Shown: positions 32,991 to 41,605, counted from the stretch's first letter. The stretch is 64,000 bases of DNA from Firmicutes bacterium ASF500 (GCA_000492175.2 CP097573.1:1612001-1676000); one strand, 5' to 3'. The notes: generated by a model not told the origin, from the sequence alone. A program made the numbers and translations.

Positions 32991-33377
32991 GTGAATATCC
33001 ACGAATCTGCCGAAGACTATTTAGAGACGATCCTAAAACTCCGGGAAGATCACGGAATGGTGCGCTCCATTGATATTGTCCATGAATTGGGCTTTTCCAA
33101 ACCCAGCGTCAGCATCGCAATGCGAAATCTACGAGAGAACGGCTATATTCAGATGGATGATGAAGGCTATATCACGCTTTTGCCTCCCGGTGAAGAAATT
33201 GCCCAGCGTATCTATGACAGACACAAGCTGCTGACACAGGTTTTTATTCAGTTGGGTGTTTCCCCGGAGACAGCGGCGGCAGACGCTTGCAAGGTAGAAC
33301 ATGATCTGAGCGATGAAACCTTTGAGAAACTCAAGGCCCATACCGCTGGCGGAAATTGTCCCCTGAAACCAATTTGA
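32991..33377 (+). CDS. DtxR-family iron-dependent regulator
   Basis: 128 residues from the GTG at 32991 (AGGAGG eight bases upstream). Begins NIHESAEDYLETILKLRED, then the winged helix IDIVHELGFSKPSVSIAMRNLRENGYIQMDDEGYITL, followed by the metal/dimer domain with RHKLLTQVFIQLGV, ADACKVEHDLSDETF (Cys, Glu and His ligands). Divergent from the feo operon, with the GTTAG-N6-CTAAC palindromes in between, so it is the best candidate regulator of iron uptake here. Confidence 0.85.
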   Translation: MNIHESAEDYLETILKLREDHGMVRSIDIVHELGFSKPSVSIAMRNLRENGYIQMDDEGYITLLPPGEEIAQRIYDRHKLLTQVFIQLGVSPETAAADACKVEHDLSDETFEKLKAHTAGGNCPLKPI

Positions 33378-33389
33378 CCGCATAGGAGA

Positions 33390-33422
33390 AACCGGCCCCA
33401 AGGCTTATGGGGCCGGTTTTCT
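33390..33422. terminator. Bidirectional terminator
   Basis: AACCGGCCCCA pairs with TGGGGCCGGTT (11 bp) followed by TTCTT on plus; located between the convergent DtxR gene and the P-type ATPase fragment. Confidence 0.8.
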
Positions 33423-33431
33423 TATGCTGTT

Positions 33432-33990
33432 TCAACTTGGCTCCAGCAGATTCGTCATGCTCCGCAGGCTGACGCCTAACGTAGAGAGGTTATGCAGCAT
33501 GGCGGAGGTAGCCGGAGGCAGGACGCCAAATGCTCCAAGGGCAATCAGAGCGCCGTTGAAGCCCATGACAAAGCGGTAATTGGAGCGGATACGCACGGTT
33601 AGTTTGCCAGCGATCCGCCGCAGGCTGACCAGCTCATGAAGATCATCCGCCGCAATGGTGATGTCCGCGATCTCTCTGGCAATGGCCGCGCCGTCACTGA
33701 TGGCAATGCCCACATTGGCCTTGGACAACGCCGGGGAATCGTTGATGCCATCCCCAATCATGATTACCGTATGGCCTTTCGCCCGTTCCGCCTCCACAAA
33801 GCTGGCCTTATCCGCAGGCAGAATTTCCGCATGGTATTCGTCCACCCCTACCTCTGCGGCAATGGCGGCGGCGGTGCGCTCGTTGTCCCCGGTAAGCATA
33901 ACAGCCCGCCGGATGCCCAAACCGCGAAGCTGCCGGATCACGGCTCTCGCCTCTGGCCGCAGGGGGTCGGAGATACAGACCACAGCGGAC
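33432..33990 (-). pseudogene. P1B-type metal ATPase, C-terminal fragment cut by IS21
   Basis: About 186 residues remain: VCISDPLRPEARAVI, the P-domain motifs VMLTGDNERTA and MIGDGINDSPALSKANVGIAI, and the last two membrane helices ending with LLEPS. The actuator domain, CPx-type transmembrane site and phosphorylation DKTG motif are missing, because the gene is interrupted at 33991 by the left end of the IS21 element and does not resume on the other side. Family: heavy-metal (Zn/Cd/Co or Fe) efflux ATPase. It cannot be functional here. Confidence 0.85.
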
Positions 33991-34113
33991 TGTCAGCGCC
34001 AGTGATAAAATGTAAAAAAACGCCGAGGAAAAAATGTAGTTTTGTGGCGGAGGAGGCGAAAAAAAGATAGACTCCCAATAGGGCGAAAAAGAGCCCGGAA
34101 AGGGAGTCAGAAA

Positions 34114-35337
34114 ATGAAAGGAGCACAGTGGATGGATATCCGAAGCGACAGACAGAAAGGACTTAGCTATGTGGAGCTGGGACGGAAGTACCACATGGAC
34201 CCGCGGACGGCAAAGCGGTACGCGGAATCGCCGCAGAAGCCGGAGTACACATTGAGCGAACCGAAGCCAACAAAGATGGATCCGTACAAGCAGATCGTGG
34301 ACGAGTGGCTGGAGGAAGCGCCGTATTCGGCGCTGCGGATCCTGGAGAAGCTGCGGGAAATGGGATTCGACGGAGGCTACAGCATCGTCAAGGCGTATGT
34401 GAGCAGCCGGAAGATGGACTTGAATGAGAAAGCAACAGTGCGGTTTGAGACGATGCCGGGAAAGCAGGGGCAGATGGACTGGGGATTCTTCGAGGATCAC
34501 CTGGTGTACGAGGATGGGAAGTGGAAGAAGCTGTACTGTTTTCTCATGATACTGGGGTACTCGCGGATGCGGTACATCGAATTTGTAACGGATATGAGCA
34601 CAAACACACTGATTCGGTGTCACCAGAACGCATTCCGGTACTTTGGCGGGTACCCGGAGGAAATCCTGTACGACAACATGAAGCAGGTGGTCATTAAGCG
34701 GCTGCTGAAACAGGAGGACTCTACTCTGAACCGGCAGTTTGAGGACTTTGCGGGATTTTACGGGTTCAAGCCCATCCTGTGCCGCCCCTACCGTGGCCAG
34801 ACGAAAGGAAAAGTGGAGCGGACGGTGCAGTTTGTGCGGGACAACTTCATGGTCGGGATCAAGTACAACAGCCTGGCAGATTTGAATGGACAAGCCTTGG
34901 CTTGGTGTAATAAGGTCAATGGCAAAGTTCATGCCACCACGAACGAGGTTCCTTTTGAGCGGCTGAAAAAGGAGGGGTTGAGTCCCCTCTCCAGAGAGTA
35001 CATCATCGACAAGATCAACCTTAGGCGGGTACAAAAAGACTGCCTCATCTCCTACGCCGGCAATCAGTACTCCGTGCCAGCGGAGTATGTCGGCAAAGAT
35101 GTGGCAGTCGTAGCCCTCGACAGTATGCTGGCGGCCTACTATGAAGGCAAGCAGATCGCTCTGCACCGAATATCGTATCAAAGGAAGGACATGGTTGTCA
35201 ATCCTCAGCATTACCGAAGGCTTACGTTGAAGCAGACAATGGATGCAGAAAATATTCTGCTGGAACAGGGCAAAGTGATAGATTTCCCCTTGAAACCCTC
35301 TGATTTATCCAGATATGACGAGGTGCTGTATGACTGA
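34114..35337 (+). CDS. istA: IS21-family transposase IstA
   Basis: 407 residues from the ATG at 34114 (GGGAG upstream). N-terminal helix-turn-helix (GLSYVELGRKYHMDPRTAKRY), then rve-type DDE catalytic core: GQMDWGFFEDH (Asp), ILYDNMKQ (Asp) and [18 protein letters not shown] (Glu). C-terminal beta domain includes [14 protein letters not shown]. Catalyses strand transfer together with IstB. istB starts 8 bases before its stop. Confidence 0.92.
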   Translation: MKGAQWMDIRSDRQKGLSYVELGRKYHMDPRTAKRYAESPQKPEYTLSEPKPTKMDPYKQIVDEWLEEAPYSALRILEKLREMGFDGGYSIVKAYVSSRKMDLNEKATVRFETMPGKQGQMDWGFFEDHLVYEDGKWKKLYCFLMILGYSRMRYIEFVTDMSTNTLIRCHQNAFRYFGGYPEEILYDNMKQVVIKRLLKQEDSTLNRQFEDFAGFYGFKPILCRPYRGQTKGKVERTVQFVRDNFMVGIKYNSLADLNGQALAWCNKVNGKVHATTNEVPFERLKKEGLSPLSREYIIDKINLRRVQKDCLISYAGNQYSVPAEYVGKDVAVVALDSMLAAYYEGKQIALHRISYQRKDMVVNPQHYRRLTLKQTMDAENILLEQGKVIDFPLKPSDLSRYDEVLYD

Positions 35338-36127
35338 ATTTACTATGGACAGGCTGAGGGAAAACCTGGAAGCCCTTAAAATGAAAAACACCCTGGAGAT
35401 TCTGGACAACTACCTGGAACGGGCGGTGGCGGACAAGCTCAACATTGTGGAGGTTTTGGATCACATTTTCTCAGAAGAAGCCAAATCCAAGCGGAAACGG
35501 GCCTATGAGAAGCAGATCCAGATGTCTGGCTTCCCCATTAAGAAGACCCTGGACGACTTCGATTTCTCTTTCCAGCCCTCCATCGATAAACGCCAAATCG
35601 ATGAGTTGGCCACCATGCGCTTCCTGGAGAACGGGGAGAATGTGGTTTTCCTCGGCCCGCCAGGCGTGGGCAAGACCCATTTGGCCTCCGCCCTGGGCCT
35701 GGTGGCAGCACAGCACCGTTTCTCCACCTACTACATCAACTGCCACCAGCTTATTGAGCAGCTCAAAAAGGCCCACTTTGAGAACCGCCTGCCGGACAAG
35801 CTCAAAGTTCTGGCCAAGTACAGGATGCTCATCATTGACGAAATCGGCTATCTCCCTATGGATATCCAGGGCGCAAATCTCTTTTTCCAGCTCATTGCCA
35901 GACGGTATGAAAAAACGTCTACCGTTTTTACCTCCAACAAGACTTTCTCCCAGTGGAACGAGGTCTTTGCCGACGTCACCATCGCCTCCGCCATCCTGGA
36001 TCGTGTACTGCATCACTGCACCGTTATCAACATCAAGGGTGAGTCTTACCGCCTGAAAGAACGCAAAGAATTTATGCGTCAGAAACAGCAAATCGTGAAC
36101 ACTCTTTTTGAGCAAGGCAGCTGCTGA
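35330..36127 (+). CDS. istB: IS21-family helper ATPase IstB
   Basis: 265 residues from the ATG at 35330 overlapping the istA stop. AAA+ ATPase of the DnaC/IstB family: Walker A GPPGVGKTHLA, Walker B LIIDEIGYLP, sensor TSNKTFSQW and arginine-containing C-terminal region. Selects the target and activates the IstA transposase. Confidence 0.93.
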   Translation: MTEFTMDRLRENLEALKMKNTLEILDNYLERAVADKLNIVEVLDHIFSEEAKSKRKRAYEKQIQMSGFPIKKTLDDFDFSFQPSIDKRQIDELATMRFLENGENVVFLGPPGVGKTHLASALGLVAAQHRFSTYYINCHQLIEQLKKAHFENRLPDKLKVLAKYRMLIIDEIGYLPMDIQGANLFFQLIARRYEKTSTVFTSNKTFSQWNEVFADVTIASAILDRVLHHCTVINIKGESYRLKERKEFMRQKQQIVNTLFEQGSC

Positions 36128-36202
36128 TTTTGTTACCCACCCCCGCCGAAAAACTACAAAATTTCTTCGGCGTTTTCTTACAATTTCATATTGGCGTTGA
36201 CA

Positions 36203-36709
36203 GTGCTGGCCGGGAGCCAGATGCGTTACGACTTCACGGTTGCCAACACCAGCAATGTACCGCTCAGTGAATTTTACTGGCATGATCGCATTCCCACCGA
36301 CGCAGCCCGGGCTACGGTATTTACTACTGGGACATACAGCACCCGGCTCAACTATCGGATTCTCTATAAGACCAACTACTCCGGGACGTATCAGGTGCTG
36401 GCGTCCAATCTGATTACCAGCAGCAGCTACTCGTTCAGCCTGAACGCCATTCCCATGCAGGCAGGCGAATATGTCACAGATATTTACTGTGATTTCGGTA
36501 AAGTGCCTGTGGGCTTCCATTCCACCAGCAATCCCACGCTGACGGTTCAGGTTCTGGGCACTATCGCCAACGGTTATCAGATCATCAACCGGGCCGACGT
36601 GGGCGGCAAGTACCAGGGGACCTGGCAGACCGGGCAGGCTACTTGGGTCACTGTCGTGCGCAAGCTGACCAACACGGTTATTCCCACACTCCCCAAAACA
36701 GGTTATTAA
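36203..36709 (+). pseudogene. 3' fragment of a DUF11-like surface protein
   Basis: About 168 residues from the IS boundary to the stop. The frame (VLAGSQMRYDFTVANTSNVPLSEF, then NTEVP-like beta segments) is a DUF11-type repeat from adhesin-like proteins, ending with TLPKTGY at the stop codon, a sortase-like terminal motif without the usual hydrophobic tail. The 5' part, including the signal peptide, is missing at the IS21 right end. The first ATG inside it lies mid-domain, so the remaining frame is not a real start. The intact gene must be elsewhere or lost. Confidence 0.75.
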
Positions 36710-36717
36710 GTCAAAGA

Positions 36718-36746
36718 GGGGGACGGTCCTTTCGGGCCGTCCCTCC
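36718..36746. terminator. Hairpin between convergent genes
   Basis: GGGACGG/CCGTCCC stem with internal TCC/GGG pairing, between the surface-protein fragment and the ferredoxin gene. Confidence 0.6.
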
Positions 36747-36750
36747 ACAA

Positions 36751-37494
36751 TCAGCCGCAGTGATACCTGGGCTTGCCAATACTCTTTTTTCCGTACTCAA
36801 TCGCTTCCGCGGGGCAGTGACAGACACAGGCCATACAGTGGGTACAGCTTTTCCCCCACACAGGCTTTCCGTCCTTTAGGGTAATATTGTTCAGCGGGCA
36901 CAGCTCCACACACTTTCCGCAGCCTACACACTTATCACCGGCATAAAAGGCGTCGGCCTTCACAAACAGGCGGTAAAAGATGGGATTGACCGCACCGCTC
37001 ATAAAGCGGTCGTACAGATTGTTTCTTGGAGCTGGAAACGCTTCATCCTTCTCAATCTTATGTGCGGCGGAGTCGATTGCAGGGGCGGCCTTTTCAATGA
37101 TTTGCTTTGCCTCCGCATCTTTTGGAGCGTTGAACATGGCGATGTAGTTTTCCGGCATGACAACCGGGGCAGTGCCCATATAGGTAAATCCCTTTTGCGC
37201 GCAAAGCCTGCGGAGATATTTGGCGGCATTTCCAATTTCACCGCCGCAGTTCATAACAAACCATGCTTTTCCCGCACCAGTAAACTGTGTCGCTTGAATC
37301 CACTGCTCCACAATGCGGGGAATACGCCACCCATAGGTGGGAACAACAAAAATCAGCCTGTTATCCGTGTGAATGGTCTGGGTGTCGTTTTGCTTGATCT
37401 TGTCGTTCATGCTGATAAGCGTATCGCCAGTGATTTCAGCGATCTTTTTCGCTATATAGAGACTGTTTCCTGTTCCGGTAAAGTAAAAAATCAT
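36751..37494 (-). CDS. Flavodoxin-ferredoxin fusion protein (EFR1 family)
   Basis: 247 residues. The N-terminal flavodoxin-like domain begins MIFYFTGTGNSLYIAKKIAE (FMN phosphate loop TGTGNS). The C-terminal part has two [4Fe-4S] clusters: CVGCGKCVELCPLNNI and CTHCMACVCHCPAEAI. EFR1-family protein of anaerobes; moves electrons between iron-sulfur and flavin partners in the cytoplasm. Partner unknown. Strong GGGAG upstream. First gene of a minus-strand group only if transcribed alone; a 47-base gap separates it from the MmcQ gene. Confidence 0.88.
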   Translation of the reverse strand: MIFYFTGTGNSLYIAKKIAEITGDTLISMNDKIKQNDTQTIHTDNRLIFVVPTYGWRIPRIVEQWIQATQFTGAGKAWFVMNCGGEIGNAAKYLRRLCAQKGFTYMGTAPVVMPENYIAMFNAPKDAEAKQIIEKAAPAIDSAAHKIEKDEAFPAPRNNLYDRFMSGAVNPIFYRLFVKADAFYAGDKCVGCGKCVELCPLNNITLKDGKPVWGKSCTHCMACVCHCPAEAIEYGKKSIGKPRYHCG

Positions 37495-37541
37495 AACATT
37501 CTCCCTTAAAAATCAACGAGGTAATGAAAGCTAGACACTAT

Positions 37542-37946
37542 TTACTCTTCCGCTGGCTGAGTTTGCTTTTTCCTACGTTTAGGGGCAACGCTGTCATAGC
37601 TCAATTCCAGCAGCGGGATGATTTGGTCATCAGAAACGGAGCCGTCCAGAACAATGGAGAACCAATGGTTTTTATTCATGTGGTATGCCGGGAAAAACCC
37701 TTTCGTCGAGAGAAGGGAACCAATCATAATGGTGCTGCACTTCACGTTCATTACATCAAGGGTCTGTTCCCCGGAGAGGCCCAGCCGCTCCGGGAGGACT
37801 CGCATAATGATGGCGTACCACTTCCTGCTGGCGGGATAACGGAACACGGCGCTGTCCGGGCTGTCCGTCCAGAGGTATTCTGCCTCAGTCCCGTAGGCGT
37901 CCTGCATATACTGTATGATACGTCCACGCTGAGAGTATTCAGCCAT
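37542..37946 (-). CDS. MmcQ/YjbR-family DNA-binding protein
   Basis: 134 residues from the ATG at 37946, six bases after GGGGGATGG; an ATG two codons earlier is possible. The YjbR fold is seen in RYPASRKWYAIIMRV, LDVMNVKC, and GFFPAYHMNKNHWFSIVLDGSVSDDQI. Small CyaY-like fold, proposed DNA binding, role not known. Overlaps the preceding zinc-ribbon gene by 8 bases. Confidence 0.8.
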   Translation of the reverse strand: MAEYSQRGRIIQYMQDAYGTEAEYLWTDSPDSAVFRYPASRKWYAIIMRVLPERLGLSGEQTLDVMNVKCSTIMIGSLLSTKGFFPAYHMNKNHWFSIVLDGSVSDDQIIPLLELSYDSVAPKRRKKQTQPAEE

Positions 37947-38100
37947 TTCCATCCCCCTGGAACTCTTTCAAGTGCTCCTCATACTCCTGACGCTCCATCT
38001 CGTTGGCCTCACGGACAGCGTATTTCCCACAGTCGGGGCACTGCTCCGGCTCAACAGTGCGGCTGAAGATAAAGCGGCACTTGTCGCATACAAAAATCAT
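37939..38100 (-). CDS. Small zinc-ribbon protein
   Basis: 53 residues, too short for the usual length cut-offs. Starts MIFVCDKCRFIFS and contains EPEQCPDCGKYAV: two CxxC knuckles of a rubredoxin-like zinc ribbon, followed by a charged helix (ANEMERQEYEEHLKEF). The ribosome binding site AGGTGA lies in the last codons of the upstream RhuM gene, and its stop overlaps the MmcQ gene start, so the three genes are coupled. Confidence 0.8.
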   Translation of the reverse strand: MIFVCDKCRFIFSRTVEPEQCPDCGKYAVREANEMERQEYEEHLKEFQGDGNG

Positions 38101-38101
38101 T

Positions 38102-39154
38102 TTAATCACCTGCGATATCTTTCTGCTTTTGTATATCAGCCGAGGTATCGGCTGCCGCTACCAGACGGTCAAAATCACTTTGATAGAGTCGGTCCTGGAC
38201 AACCCGATACTGTTCAAACTCACTTTCAGCAAAGGCTTTCGCGATTGCGGCCGTGACTTTCCCTTTGTCCTGTAAGACTTCTTCTCCATTGAAACGTAAA
38301 AACGCATCCAACTTCGCGGCCCAGTCGGCCATGGTCATGGGGATATGCCGCCGGGCCTGTCGGGCGGCATAGTCCAGATACATGGTGACGATCTCATTCA
38401 ATTCCTGCACTTCTTCTTGAAACAGGTAGTTCTTTGCAATGGATACGTCGGCCTTTACGATTTTGCCGTCCGGAGCGTTCCGCCAGGAGGTCAGGCCCAT
38501 GTACGGCTTGGTATGGTCGGCGCGGTCCATGATGACCTCCGCTGCCGTACTGCCGTGGGCCGCATAGTGCATTTTGTTCTGGACGGTGGCAAAAAAGTCC
38601 TTTGTGATCTTGCTGTCCAGAGAGTAGTCAACTGCTGTTGCGTAGATGTCGGTAATTTTTTGATAGAAGCGCCGCTCGCTTGCTCTGATTTCCTGAATCT
38701 CAGAAATCAGATGGTCAAAGTAGTCCTGATCGAAAATTTGGCCGTTGATCAGCCGGGATTTGTCCAGCACATAGCCTTGCTTTGTAAATGTTTCAAGCAC
38801 ATTGGTCGCCCACTGGCGAAACTGAGTGGCCCGCTGGGAGTTGACCCGGTAACCCACGGCGATGATAGCCGGCAAAGTATAGAACTTATAGCGGTATGTT
38901 TTTCCGTCGTCCGCAGTTTGTGCAAAAAATGCACAAGCAGAATTTTCATCCAATTCACCGTCCGCAAATATCTTTTTGAGATGTTTGGTGACTACACTGC
39001 GGTCCACGTCAAAAAGCTGACCGATACCTTTCTGGGTCAGCCATATGTTTCCGTCCTGCACCCGCACCTCGATACCGCTTTCTCCCGCGTCTCTTGTAAA
39101 GACCAGGAAATCAACGGTACTGTTGCGGATTTGAAGTTTTTTTTCCTCACCCAT
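38102..39154 (-). CDS. RhuM-family protein (virulence_RhuM)
   Basis: 350 residues, good GAGGG upstream of the ATG. The RhuM pattern is clear: NIWLTQKGIGQLFDVDRSVVTKHLKKIFADGEL, YRYKFYTLPAIIAVGYRVNSQRATQFRQWA, LNEIVTMYLDYAARQARRHIPMTM. Family members occur on mobile islands and resemble Bro-N/KilA-N-type DNA-binding and Fic-associated proteins; the biochemical role is unknown. First of three coupled genes. Confidence 0.85.
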   Translation of the reverse strand: MGEEKKLQIRNSTVDFLVFTRDAGESGIEVRVQDGNIWLTQKGIGQLFDVDRSVVTKHLKKIFADGELDENSACAFFAQTADDGKTYRYKFYTLPAIIAVGYRVNSQRATQFRQWATNVLETFTKQGYVLDKSRLINGQIFDQDYFDHLISEIQEIRASERRFYQKITDIYATAVDYSLDSKITKDFFATVQNKMHYAAHGSTAAEVIMDRADHTKPYMGLTSWRNAPDGKIVKADVSIAKNYLFQEEVQELNEIVTMYLDYAARQARRHIPMTMADWAAKLDAFLRFNGEEVLQDKGKVTAAIAKAFAESEFEQYRVVQDRLYQSDFDRLVAAADTSADIQKQKDIAGD

Positions 39155-39230
39155 AATGCTGCCCTCACAAATATAATTTCCACCCTATTATAGCAAGAAA
39201 TCTCTCAATTCACAAGGAGGTATCCAAGTC

Positions 39231-40586
39231 CTGAATAACCAAGAAAAAAGCAGCCTGTCCCAAGCAGCCAATACCGCCCACACGGTCCATGGCGCAATCA
39301 AAACGGGCAAGGCCATCTCCGCTGCCGCAAAGGGCGCGGCAGTGGGCGGGCCCTACGGAGCAGCGGCGGGTGCTGTTCTATATGCCGCACAGCATGGAAA
39401 AAAGTTCCTTGCCGCCGTCGCTGTCCTGCTCATGCTCCCGGTGCTGTTCATCCTCATGCTGCCCTCCCTGATTTTCGGAGGCCTGACCAGCAGCGGCGCA
39501 TCCAGCCAGCCCGTCCTCAACGACAACAATGCCATCGTCCAGAACACCAACGATATCGCCTTTGCTGTCAACCAGGTTCTGGGCGAGGGCATCACCGACG
39601 CAGAGGCTCGGATTGCCCAGGACTTTGCCACCACTGGCGGCGACAACTACGAGATTATCAACCCATATGCCACCGACATGAGCAGCAACGTCAACTCCTT
39701 TATCGCCCAATACTGTGCGTTCAAGGGAGATACTTGGGATACCATTTCTTTACCCGATATGCAGGCTGTTCTCCGACAAGGTAAAAGCAGTCTGTATTCG
39801 TACACGCGCACCAGTGAGAGCAGGGTCGTAGAGGATGATAACCCGGAAACTGAAGACGTCGTAGAAACCAGAGAGGAAACCTGGTACATCTACACCCTCG
39901 TTTACAATGGCGAGGGATATTTTGCCGATTCGGTATTTCATCTGACGGACAGTCAGAAGGCGCTGGCTGGAGATTATGCCGAAAACCTCAGTCTGTTTCT
40001 AGGGGATGGGATGTTCCAGTACACCGAGTACACCGGAACCATAATTGCCTCTCTGGGCGATGTCCGCTTTACTGACGGTGCTACGGAGGTGGTCTATTTC
40101 AATCAGCTGGACGAACGCTGGGCCAACAAGCCATACGGCACAGACAATATTGGCGGCTACGGCTGCGGTCCCACTTCCATGTCTATCGTGGTTTCCTCCT
40201 TAACGGGTGACATTGTCGATCCTGTCGAAATGGCGGAGTGGGCCTATCAAAACGGCGGCTGGTGCAGTAAGAGCGGTTCCTACCACGTCCTGATCCCCAA
40301 TACGGCCAAAGCATGGGGCTTGACTGTAGAGGGCTGTACCGCTTCCGAACCGCAGCGTATCCTGGATGCTCTGAGCAATGGGAAACTGGTGGTTGCCATT
40401 ATGAGCAAGGGGCATTTTACCTCCAGCGGGCACTTTATAGTTCTCCGGGGTGTGCAGGATGGAAAAATCTTGGTGGCAGACCCTGCCAGCTACAAGCGGA
40501 GCGGGAAACTGTGGGACCTGTCTATCATCTTGAATGAAGCTAGTAAAGGAGCCGCCGCGGGAGGGCCATTTTGGATCATTGGGTAA
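39231..40586 (+). CDS. Membrane-anchored C39-like peptidase of a conjugative element
   Basis: About 451 residues. The frame extends upstream of the GTG at 39342 to a CTG at 39231, which alone has a perfect AAGGAGG ten bases upstream and gives the N-terminus NNQEKSSLSQAANTAHTVHG, typical of the family. One membrane helix follows (AAVAVLLMLPVLFILML, about 65-85), then an extracellular region and a C-terminal papain-like C39 domain: GYGCGPTSMS (Cys), SSGHFIVLRG (His) and VADPAS (Asp). Resembles the cell-wall-processing proteins of Tn916-like elements that open peptidoglycan for conjugation. Confidence 0.72.
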   Translation: MNNQEKSSLSQAANTAHTVHGAIKTGKAISAAAKGAAVGGPYGAAAGAVLYAAQHGKKFLAAVAVLLMLPVLFILMLPSLIFGGLTSSGASSQPVLNDNNAIVQNTNDIAFAVNQVLGEGITDAEARIAQDFATTGGDNYEIINPYATDMSSNVNSFIAQYCAFKGDTWDTISLPDMQAVLRQGKSSLYSYTRTSESRVVEDDNPETEDVVETREETWYIYTLVYNGEGYFADSVFHLTDSQKALAGDYAENLSLFLGDGMFQYTEYTGTIIASLGDVRFTDGATEVVYFNQLDERWANKPYGTDNIGGYGCGPTSMSIVVSSLTGDIVDPVEMAEWAYQNGGWCSKSGSYHVLIPNTAKAWGLTVEGCTASEPQRILDALSNGKLVVAIMSKGHFTSSGHFIVLRGVQDGKILVADPASYKRSGKLWDLSIILNEASKGAAAGGPFWIIG

Positions 40587-40625
40587 AAAACTGCGGTACA
40601 GACTCCGCTATACCGCAGTTTTTTA
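40585..40625. terminator. Bidirectional terminator
   Basis: AACTGCGGTA pairs with TACCGCAGTT (10 bp) with A- and T-runs on either side, between the convergent peptidase and toxin genes. Confidence 0.85.
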
Positions 40626-40934
40626 CTTTGGTTGATAATCAGTGTTGTCCTGCCGACAGTCTAACACAGCATCCAAATAGACTGTATCTACAGCGACAGA
40701 AAAAATAGCCTTATACCATTTACTGAACAGAGCTTTTCGATAAACACCGTCGGGCAGATTATAGTCTGTTTCCGGTGGAAACTGGAATGGATTTTGTTCC
40801 AATGTGTCAAGCACTTTCTCAAATTCAGCAGTCATCCGCTTTGCCGCCGTCACACGAACCTGGGCCAAAAATCTGGCGTGACGTATCAGCATTTCGTCGG
40901 CACGCCTGGATACAATGACTGTATATTTACCCAC
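40623..40934 (-). CDS. RelE/ParE-family toxin
   Basis: 103 residues from the GTG at 40934 overlapping the antitoxin stop; the longer frame lies inside the antitoxin gene. Begins GKYTVIVSRRADEMLIRHARFL and contains KVLDTLEQNPFQFPPETD and RKALFSKWYKAIFSVAVDTVYLDAVLDCRQ, the typical RelE-fold ending with its basic beta sheet. Likely an mRNA interferase or gyrase-type toxin. Paired with the antitoxin at 40927-41220. Confidence 0.82.
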   Translation of the reverse strand: MGKYTVIVSRRADEMLIRHARFLAQVRVTAAKRMTAEFEKVLDTLEQNPFQFPPETDYNLPDGVYRKALFSKWYKAIFSVAVDTVYLDAVLDCRQDNTDYQPK

Positions 40935-41220
40935 CGGCCTCAACCTCCGCAATGGCTTGCTCCATATCCCGCAGGATATCCCGCGCGTTGCGGCCTTTGT
41001 AACCATTCAGGCGGTCTGACTGTGCTTCCAGCAGATCGGCATAGACAGCGTTGCTGGAGTCCAGAGACAAGGAAAGGGGCACTGACTTCTCCCTCACGAT
41101 TTGCTTCAACAGCATGGTAAATACTCCGGACATTGTGAGCCCGACACCTGACAGAATCTCCTCCGCCTGCATTTTGAGTGTGGAATCCAGCCGAGTAGAC
41201 CAGTTGGAGTCTCCTGGCAT
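40927..41220 (-). CDS. RelB/DinJ-family antitoxin
   Basis: 97 residues. The N-terminal ribbon-helix-helix (NWSTRLDSTLKMQAEEILSGVGLTMSGVFTMLLKQIV) binds DNA and the C-terminal tail (RLNGYKGRNARDILRDMEQAI) would wrap the toxin. Overlaps the toxin by 8 bases, in the classical antitoxin-first order. A perfect palindrome between its -35 and -10 boxes suggests autorepression. Confidence 0.85.
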   Translation of the reverse strand: MPGDSNWSTRLDSTLKMQAEEILSGVGLTMSGVFTMLLKQIVREKSVPLSLSLDSSNAVYADLLEAQSDRLNGYKGRNARDILRDMEQAIAEVEAGG

Positions 41221-41245
41221 AATAAATCACCAACCTTTCCATTCT

Positions 41246-41274
41246 AGTGTACTGCAAAGTATTTGCGTTGTCAA
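41246..41274 (-). promoter_or_regulatory. Promoter with operator for the toxin-antitoxin pair
   Basis: On minus: TTGACA (41269-41274), 17-base spacer, TACACT (41246-41251). The spacer contains the palindrome GCAAA-GTA-TTTGC (41254-41266), placed where a ribbon-helix-helix antitoxin would block RNA polymerase. Confidence 0.75.
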
Positions 41275-41281
41275 TACGAAC

Positions 41282-41605
41282 TTAATCTTTAATATCCATC
41301 CCACTGCCAAAGTCCCTTGCCAGCTCCTGATCCACATCGTCAGCAGAGTAGAGCGGCCCGGCCTCCAGGGAGTCGATGCCCTTTTTGATTTCCCGGTCAA
41401 GTTCAGTTCGGGACATTCCGCCGATTGCGACCGGCCGGTTATCCGGCAGCTGCAAATGGAATGGGAGGCCCCGATGCAGAACAATCTGATGGTAGAACAT
41501 CTGAACCGCACTGGAGGAACTGATGCCAAGCTGTGACAATATCTCCTCGGCGCTTTCTTTTAGCGTCGGGTCCATTCTAACATACAGGGCAGATGAATTT
41601 GCCAT
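41282..41605 (-). CDS. Orphan RelB/DinJ-family antitoxin
   Basis: 107 residues from the ATG at 41605 (AAAGGAG upstream). Ribbon-helix-helix ALYVRMDPTLKESAEEILSQLGISSSSAVQMFYHQIV, then the DinJ-type segment RGLPFHLQLPDNRP and a charged tail. No toxin gene follows; the next gene downstream is the other antitoxin-toxin pair. Might cross-regulate that pair or be a remnant. Confidence 0.8.
   Translation of the reverse strand: MANSSALYVRMDPTLKESAEEILSQLGISSSSAVQMFYHQIVLHRGLPFHLQLPDNRPVAIGGMSRTELDREIKKGIDSLEAGPLYSADDVDQELARDFGSGMDIKD

Larger units (their letters stand above)
33991..36202 (+). mobile_element. IS21-family element, intact copy
   Basis: 2212 bp, starting TGTCAGCGCCAGT and ending in the complement of TGTCAACGCCAAT. 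The inner repeats (TGTAAAAAAACGCCGA and TGTAAGAAAACGCCGA) are the multiple terminal repeats typical of IS21. Carries istA and istB. The flanking genes are two different truncated genes and no target duplication is visible, so the locus was rearranged after insertion. Confidence 0.92.

Noticed and set aside
33985..36210. Target-site duplication around the intact IS21
   Set aside because: Flanking bases (..CAGCGGAC and GTGCTGG..) do not repeat; the same is true for the second copy.
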